NCBI RefSeq assembly: GCF_905147365.1
Contig: NC_056417.1
Coordinates: forward strand, 10,748,501-10,812,500
DNA: 64,000 nucleotides
Direction of reading: 5' to 3'
Origin: Aricia agestis
Taxonomy: Eukaryota; Arthropoda; Insecta; Lepidoptera; Lycaenidae
How positions within the stretch are numbered: position 1 is the stretch's first letter; each line of letters begins with the position of its first letter. Both the position numbers and the translations under genes were made by a program. The notes under the pieces were generated by a model that saw nothing but the letters and a program-made list of their open reading frames with translations, made no database searches and was not told the origin of the DNA. Of this stretch, positions 57,626 to 64,000 are shown piece by piece.

Positions 57626-59387
57626 TTTGTTAAAAATAATAATTGTGAGTAGCTTCATTTTGATGAGACGAACAACATTTTTATTTGCGAAAAATCTCGA
57701 AAGTCGTAGCTAACAGAGATAGAAAGGATTTCATACTTTGACTTGGTGGTCCTAAAATATGGATTGTTCTATTTGTAGGACAATGTTACTCTTAAATAGT
57801 ACCTAGTAAATAATAAATATTATAAATAATAAATATTTAAATTAAATGATAATCTACTTATATAGCGTTTACTATGTTATAAAACAAGCGAAAATTTGGC
57901 ATCGTTAACACGTTCAGTGCGGTACAAGCCACTCTCAAGTAGCCACATTTTTTTACGTAAGTACATTTTTTTAAATTAAAAAAGGTTTCCTGCTTAGATA
58001 AATGATAGGTCTCGCGCGCGCGCGATACCAATCATTTATCTAAGGTTTCCTGCTAACATCTGTTGTATACTTATTTTTAAAAAAAAGCTGTAATTATTAT
58101 GCTACTTTAAAACACACCGGAGTGGAACACTGTAAACATGTTATTATTACAAACACTGGCTGTTTATCTGGGTCGTATATGTAGTTGTTTTTATTTTTGC
58201 AGCGTTAGTGGAATTAGTGTAGTTATTGTCATTGTTATAGCATCGTTTCTTCGTCGACAATTTACTAAAAATGTCTACTATTGTGCATGAAATTTTACGA
58301 ACATAGCGTTAACTGGAATGGATTGAAACTGGAATATATTATGGAAATTGTAATGAAGTATATTTCCTTGGCTCGAAGACGTAGCCAGGGCCGGATTTCG
58401 GAGAAGGTTGGACTGGAAAAAAATAAGTGGGTTTTTTGTTAATGAAATAAAAATAACTGCTTTTATTTTTATTCTGATGTTTATGGTAGAACTTAAGCGT
58501 TTAAGTATTTGGTATAATAGAGAATTTTCATCATCATTTTTATATAATGTATGTAGCTTTTAAAATACTCAAAGAGGTAGATATCAGTTAATTGACCAAA
58601 AGTAATATTATTATCCAGCTTCGAACGATTAACTCCGATAGGTACTTTTTTAAAATAATATGTAAGTAGGTAATATAGAAAGTACCTTAAAAATACGATC
58701 GGACTTACTTAAAATTGGAATAAAGATTTAGACTTAACCATTTAGAAATAAAAAGTGGTTAAATAATAATGTTAGAATGGGGTTTGATTTTTAAAATATT
58801 TTTTTAGGTATTCTAGTGTACTGTGTAGTCGAGACTCGACAGCCTACATAAGCAGTAAAAATAAAGGAAATATCACGTAGAACATATGCCAAGAAGATTG
58901 CATCTTAAAATTCAAGAAATCAAGACAATCATTATACATAAAAATAAAAAATGTATTTCCGACAAGAAATCTTGAAACAACATAAGGCGAACGATTCGCA
59001 ACCGCTCCGATAAAATCTTCAAGTCGCTAGTTATATTATAAAATTAAAAAGAGGGAGCAAAAACACGTGGCAATCTATCAAAACAACAAAGCCGATTGGT
59101 GTGGTGACGTTCCACCCCGGTGATATGTACGTACTACCTAAATGCCTTATGTACACGGCTAGTTACTACTTCATGACTACTCCGAGCTCAGTGTGTACTG
59201 CATTGCAACGGAAAATATGCGTGTTTACCAAAGTCGTTTCGGTACAACGGTGCCGTGTGTTGCGTCACGTCGAGGAAATTGATAGTGCGAGGTCGACGTG
59301 ACTAACATACTTGTGATCTTGCTTTCGTTTTGTGATTAAATACGATTATTCCGATTAATTATACGTGCAAAAGTGTCGTTTTCCACC
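57626..59387. other. Upstream region of the right-hand gene(s)
   Basis: Mostly AT-rich with no supported exon. A palindrome with (CG)6 lies at 57982-58054. From about 59030 composition becomes less AT-rich, as expected for a promoter or 5'UTR before 59388. Confidence 0.5.
57982..58054. repeat. Palindrome with (CG)6 core flanked by 13-bp direct repeats
   Basis: AAGGTTTCCTGCT occurs at 57982-57994 and 58042-58054. Between them, TTAGATAAATGAT and ATCATTTATCTAA are inverted around CGCGCGCGCGCG (58013-58024). Confidence 0.8.
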
Positions 59388-59487
59388 ATGGATTATATTT
59401 TATGCGACGTCGATATCCCCCGAGGAAGCCAAATTATAGCACGACGCCCCTTCGTGAGGCGCGTCCTGTATAACCTTGCTATGTTGT
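59388..59487 (+). CDS. Candidate first coding exon, unrecognised
   Basis: ATG at 59388 sits in a strong context (TTCCACCATGG). The frame runs 33 codons plus one base to a strong donor, GTGAGTAT at 59488. The peptide starts MDYILCDVDIPRGSQ and contains IIARRPFVRRVLYN. It lies just upstream of the HhH gene, on the same strand. Its exit phase does not fit that gene's exon 2, so it would be a different gene or a differently spliced transcript. If the donor is not used, the frame stays open to 59600 (71 codons from this ATG). I cannot name a family. Confidence 0.35.
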
Positions 59488-59680
59488 GTGAGTATATTTT
59501 TTGTTCTGTCATCGCGTTTTGTGACGCAATTTACTCGATGAAACTACAATACGATCGTATAAAATTATATTTTGAGGCATATTTCGGGTTATTTAGCTAG
59601 GATTTAGCCTCAAATAGGCCGTAAAACAGCAAAAATATTGTGTAAAATCGCATTATTGAACGTCACAGTACGAGCTCGCA

Positions 59681-59756
59681 CAAGATGGCGGCGTGGGGAG
59701 GGGCGAGGGCGCCCAGTTGGCCAGGTGCTGCCGCCGCGTCGAGTTCGGCGCTATAG
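59681..59756 (+). promoter_or_regulatory. YY1/Pho-like motif and upstream ORF before the HhH gene
   Basis: CAAGATGGCGGC at 59681-59692 matches the YY1 core found at many animal transcription starts. The ATG within it opens a 23-codon frame ending in TAG at 59754-59756, 54 bp before the gene's ATG. Whether the transcript starts upstream of this ATG is unknown. Confidence 0.5.
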
Positions 59757-59810
59757 CTAACTAAATAGGTACGCAGCGCAGCGCAGTGTTGTACATTTAG
59801 AACGCTCACA

Positions 59811-62800
59811 ATGGCTACCGCGAAAGACACGTCTGCTTTCTTACTCGAGGCAGATGCGACACAGTTCGACAGTGTTTTGAAGTTGTATCCGCAAGCTATG
59901 AAATTAAAGGCCGAACAGAAAACAAAGAGACCCGAGGAGCTGCTCAAGTTGGATAATTGGTAAGTGCGACGTCGGGGAGAAAATGCGGCCGTGGCGAGTG
60001 GCGTGTCAATGAACTTGTATTGTGTGTGTATCCGTGCAAACTGATTTGATAGCTACCTCCCTCGCGGACTGCATCTCTAGTCCACGGACGGCTCATTAAA
60101 ATCACTGCGTCACGTGGGATCGATGTCAAATTGACACTATCGTTTTTCCTGAAGCCAGTGTGGGGGAAAATATCGCCGTGCTTAGGCGTTCTAAAATGGC
60201 TGTCCCCGCATATCGGAGCTCGTAATATTACTTTATAAAGCTCAATTTTTGATGTTCACGTTTCTAATCTATTGTAGCAGCATGCCTCGACATATGCCAG
60301 CCCTGTTCACATATTAAATTACTTATGTTCAGTTAATACAATCCTTTGTTAAGTAAAGTCACATCCGTTGAAAATTGAAATGGTGACTTGCCATTTGGCA
60401 CAATGGTTAACTTTGTTTTTATTTTTGAAAAAAAAAGACAATTGACAGTTTTTATTATTTTTTGCTGATTTGTGATATTCATGAAAAATATAAGTATAAT
60501 TTTATTAAATATATAACATTTCCCTATCTACCTATTTAATTTAAATAATTAAGTCTGGTTCAATGACTCTGAAGAGTCGTCAAGTTTTATTTCAAATTTT
60601 TTTTTTAAGTAAAGAACAACTTTTTCATCATCCATTGAATATTTAAATTATTTTTTGAATTGATGATGGATATCTTATATTTACTAATGAATTTGTGAAA
60701 TTTATTAATAAATAAATACCCGTCATCAAAATGCTATTTCAAAATATGAAGTGTGATTTAGGCTCAATTTTAGTTTTACAATGAATCAAATTATTTTTAT
60801 ACCTAGTAAAATTCTTAGCTACTAAGTTAATATTATGCTACCTAGAAAATTAAAAGATTGTTAAATAAATTAAAAAATAAAACCTTTAATTCCTTACATT
60901 GACAATTTTTTGCCACGTTTGAAAGTTAACTTTATTTTTTGAAAAGTACTTAACATCAAAATTGAAAAAAAAAAAATGAACAGAGCATACTTTACAAAAA
61001 TACAAAATGATATAAGAACTATTAAATGCCTTACCTACTTATATCATTTTTATTGTTGTATTGTTTTTTAATACTTACTTACTTAAAAAAAATCACGCTT
61101 GGTAACTTATTACTTATAAATTTTGTGTTAAAAAATCCAATTTTCTTTCTATAATCATTAATCAAGCAAAAAAATTGACCCTGTAAATAGTGCAAAATTT
61201 AATCCAAAGAATTTTTTTTTTAAATTTATTTTAATAGTTAAAATAATTATATGCCATACTATTTTACTTATGTTTTTTTCAGGTACCAGAACGAACTGCC
61301 AAAGAAAATCAAATCACGAGGGAAAGATGCCCACATGATACACGAAGAACTAGTTCAGCTTATGAAATGGAAACAATCTGTAAGTATAATGCCTATTCAA
61401 TAAATATTATGTTAAAAATTAAAGAACATAACATTAATTTGGTATTATCCTACTATTTTTTAATATTAAAGAACAAGCGTAATTTCTCAAATAAATTTTA
61501 ACTTACAGACAGCAAATAAGTACTCCTTTTTAACCTACATTTGGTATCACAGAAACTTACATGAACAGTAGAACATTGAATGATGAACATTTTATACAAC
61601 TTTAGTAAAATCTATAATTTAGTAAAAACTAAAAACTACGTCTTATAATTTGACTAATTAATAATTATTAGTAAAAATAAAATCAGTGTCTGCCGCACTC
61701 AGAGTGGAACATTAATTAGTAATTACATAAATGTAATTAATTCAAAATTTTGACATAAGCCCCATACATGGGCGTACCCAGGTTCTGGGCCAGTATAATT
61801 AAATTGCGGTTCAATAATAATTCTTTTAAATTAAGGGTTATTATTCCATTATATGTTTAAATTCTATTTAAATTAAATAATATATTATATTGAAGGGTTT
61901 GGCTTAACTAGGTATTAATCAAAAAAACATTATTATCAAGTTAAATGATAAAAATAAATATAAAAATCCTTATTGTCATTAAAAAATAAAATAAAAGATC
62001 CAAGATGCGACGTAGAAAACGCATTCCGTAAATAATTTTTTTGTGTATTTTTACATCCAAACGGTACTTTTAATTTATGAACTTTTTATGCAGTCAAAAA
62101 AGGTTTTATTAGAATAGTTAAGAACACAACAATTCCATTACTTAGGTCTTGGCTTGGTATTCGTAGTACTTAACTACTGTTAACTAGCGAATCGCCTGCG
62201 GTCGAAATACGCCCATTGAATACCTACCAATACTGCCATACTAATATATTAAAATATGTAGTTGTGTCTTTATCCGTTATCGCTTAACATTTAAACTGCT
62301 CAATCGATTCTTAGAATTATTTTGCAAAATAAATTTAATATTCTAGTAAATTAGGTTATTTTTAATTTAACCCATCAAGCCCCATAAGCTCACCGGTGAG
62401 CGAGACACAATAGAATAACAATAGATTTCCAAGAATCCACGATCGAAAGATTAATTGAAAAACTCATACATATTTCGTGACTAAAATCCTTAGAAGTTTA
62501 GTCTTAGATATAGACTTTCATCAAGCCTCAAATATGAAGTAAAATAAAAAAAAAATGTATAAAAATGTAATCGACCCAAACTGGAATGAGAATCGGTGCC
62601 GGAAACGTAAAACCACATCCAAGTGGAAGAGGAAACAACAAGTAGTATTAACATCATAATGTTTACTACACCTAATCTACCTATTATAATCAAAACTAAT
62701 GAGTAATGGGTAATGACTATGTATGTATCGGGGAATTCGTAAGTTTTTATTATTAAATTTAACAATTACTTACTATAGTAATTATTATTGTAATTACTAA

Positions 62801-63520
62801 CGCTTTCGGTTGGTTAACGTCAAGGCGTAAGAGTCTAAACTCTAAACACACTAGGCCGAAAATGCGCGGCCGAAGTTCGGCACGATTACGCTTGCAATGC
62901 GCTATGCATACAATATAATTTCGGCATGGTGTGTCATCAGCAATTTAAAATACATTGCAGGCGTAATCGTGCCGAACTTCGGTTTTCGGCCTAGTGTGTT
63001 TAGACACTCCAAACAACGCTGTGGAATACATAAGCTCAAGTTAAAAAAACTTAAAATGTGAGCATTAAAGATTCAAAATTAATTTAATAAATGAATATAA
63101 ATAAGGTAACGTAGGGGTAACGGTTATTTCAGAAATTCAATATATTCAACCTTTTATACACCCTAAGCTTTAAAATTCTATCCTTAAACCTACAATCTTT
63201 GTTTACAGAGAGGCAAATTCTTCCCACAACTGTCATACTTGATCAAAGTGAACACACCCAGAGCAGTGATGCAAGAGACGAAGAAGGCTTTCAAGAAACT
63301 GCCAAACATAGAATCAGCCATGACGGCGCTCAGTAATCTTAAGGGTGTAGGTACTGCCACAGCATCAGCGCTGCTAGCGGCTGCAAGCCCAGAAATCGCA
63401 CCATTCATGGCCGACGAGTGCGTACAAGCAATCCCCGAAATGGAAGGGAGCGACTACACTGCCAAGGAATACCTCAACTATGTTAAACACATTAAAACTG
63501 TCTGTGATAGATTAAACAAG
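59811..63520 (+). CDS. Uncharacterised helix-hairpin-helix protein, N-terminal three exons (partial)
   Basis: Exons: 59811-59959 (ends TG|GTAAGT), 61283-61379 (TTTTTTCAG before, GTAAGT after) and 63209-63520 (GTTTACAG before, GTAAGA after). Phases agree and give 186 residues, continuing beyond the window. The sequence has a conserved-looking block (WYQNELPKKIKSRG and LVQLMKWK), and then a helix-hairpin-helix motif LKGVGTATASALLA around residue 125-138, followed by PFMADECVQAIP. HhH motifs usually bind DNA backbone non-specifically, as in repair glycosylases and ligases, but no glycosylase or nuclease catalytic motif is visible here. I recall uncharacterised animal and fungal relatives but no established function. 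Introns 1 and 2 are 1.3 and 1.8 kb; intron 2 holds a MITE. Confidence 0.88.
59960..61282 (+). other. Intron 1 of the HhH gene
   Basis: AT-rich, with many A and T runs. I see no repeat boundary or gene in it. Confidence 0.7.
61380..63208 (+). other. Intron 2 of the HhH gene
   Basis: AT-rich. Contains a Helitron/family C-like fragment starting ACTAGCGAATCGCCTGCGGT (about 62184-62310) and the MITE at 62845-63000. Confidence 0.7.
62845..63000. mobile_element. 156-bp MITE with TA duplication
   Basis: AACACACTAGGCCGAAAA at the left and TTTTCGGCCTAGTGTGTT at the right are inverted. The inner CGAAGTTCGGCACGATTACG also recurs inverted. TA flanks both sides (62843-62844, 63001-63002). Confidence 0.8.
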
Positions 63521-64000
63521 GTAAGATATTATTATCATCCGTTTCATATACCTAAAGAGAAAAAAAAATTGGTTTGACACAATAATAGACAACAGAAAGA
63601 CATTGGCAGAATTTTGTACCTGCAAAATATTATGTTTCCATAGGATGTTCTTTTAGGCGCAGCGCAGACCGCAGCCGTGACGCACTTTTTAGTTTGTGGA
63701 AATAGAACCTATGCAATTATATGCATTAACGCACACGACGCGCAGCGCAGACGTTTGCGTTACTGCATATAATTGCATAGGTTCTATTTCCACGGACTAA
63801 AAATTGCGTCACGGATAGTCTGTCGTCTGCGCTGCGCCTTAGGCACAAGTCGCAAGATCTAGATATTTTTACCAACTACCAAATTACTTCTAGCAAATGT
63901 CGTGGTGAGATGTGATCGTTGATATTGAATCATAAGATTAAGATGATAAAAAAAATTTTTCCAATATAGTTACATAAAAATACATAATATTAATAATGAT
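63521..64000 (+). other. Intron 3 of the HhH gene, running off the window
   Basis: Starts with the donor GTAAGATATT. It holds one foldback MITE (63656-63838) and AT-rich sequence. No further exon is visible before the right edge. Confidence 0.7.
63656..63838. mobile_element. 183-bp foldback MITE with TTA duplication
   Basis: GGCGCAGCGCAGAC and GTCTGCGCTGCGCC form the ends. The longer inner arms include GGAAATAGAACCTATGCAAT and its inverse. TTA flanks both sides (63653-63655, 63839-63841), fitting a PIF/Harbinger (Tourist-like) derivative. Confidence 0.85.

Noticed and set aside
1..64000. CRISPR arrays, bacterial operons or prophage
   Set aside because: The sequence is eukaryotic; direct repeats found are transposon copies, not regularly spaced.

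Overview
The window looks like nuclear DNA from a moth or butterfly (Lepidoptera). Genes are split by long introns, the DNA is AT-rich, and it is crowded with short non-autonomous transposons, tRNA-derived SINEs, Helitron-like ends and dispersed repeats that I associate with lepidopteran genomes. There are no bacterial operons, CRISPR arrays or free-standing functional tRNA genes. Species identity cannot be read from the sequence.

Three host genes are well supported. (1) Plus strand, 3895-7011: the last two coding exons of drk, the Grb2 adaptor, encoding the C-terminal SH3 domain. The rest of the gene lies beyond the left edge. A long probable 3'UTR follows, to about 10.1 kb. (2) Minus strand, 23750-15427: a complete six-exon UCP4-type mitochondrial carrier of 316 codons. 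A probable non-coding first exon and promoter lie about 16 kb upstream, at 39.95-40.3 kb. (3) Plus strand, 59811 to beyond the right edge: the first three exons of a conserved but uncharacterised helix-hairpin-helix protein. Weaker calls are a terminal coding exon at 41119-41221 (minus), a possible first coding exon at 59388-59487 (plus) and a decayed coding fragment at 11759-11995 (minus).

The largest mobile element is a 6.27 kb Ty3/gypsy LTR retrotransposon at 47578-53847, on the minus strand. It has 546-bp LTRs that read as identical, a 4-bp target duplication, a tRNA-Leu primer site, a gag broken by one in-frame stop, and an intact pol. Gag and pol are joined by a textbook -1 frameshift signal: a GGGAAAC slippery site, a 7-nt spacer and an H-type pseudoknot. 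A related solo LTR sits at 13127-13591. A 5'-truncated non-LTR retrotransposon lies at about 23.82-25.05 kb.

Most remaining space is transposon debris. It includes foldback MITEs with visible TA, TAA/TTA or 8-bp target duplications, several of them nested inside other elements (3.3-3.8, 36.9-37.2, 42.3-42.7 and 56.5 kb), two tRNA-type or SINE-like families, and at least five other dispersed repeat families. I found no convincing novel biochemical system. The most notable items are the frameshift signal, the upstream-ORF arrangement of the carrier gene, the nested foldback elements and the three unrecognised coding pieces.
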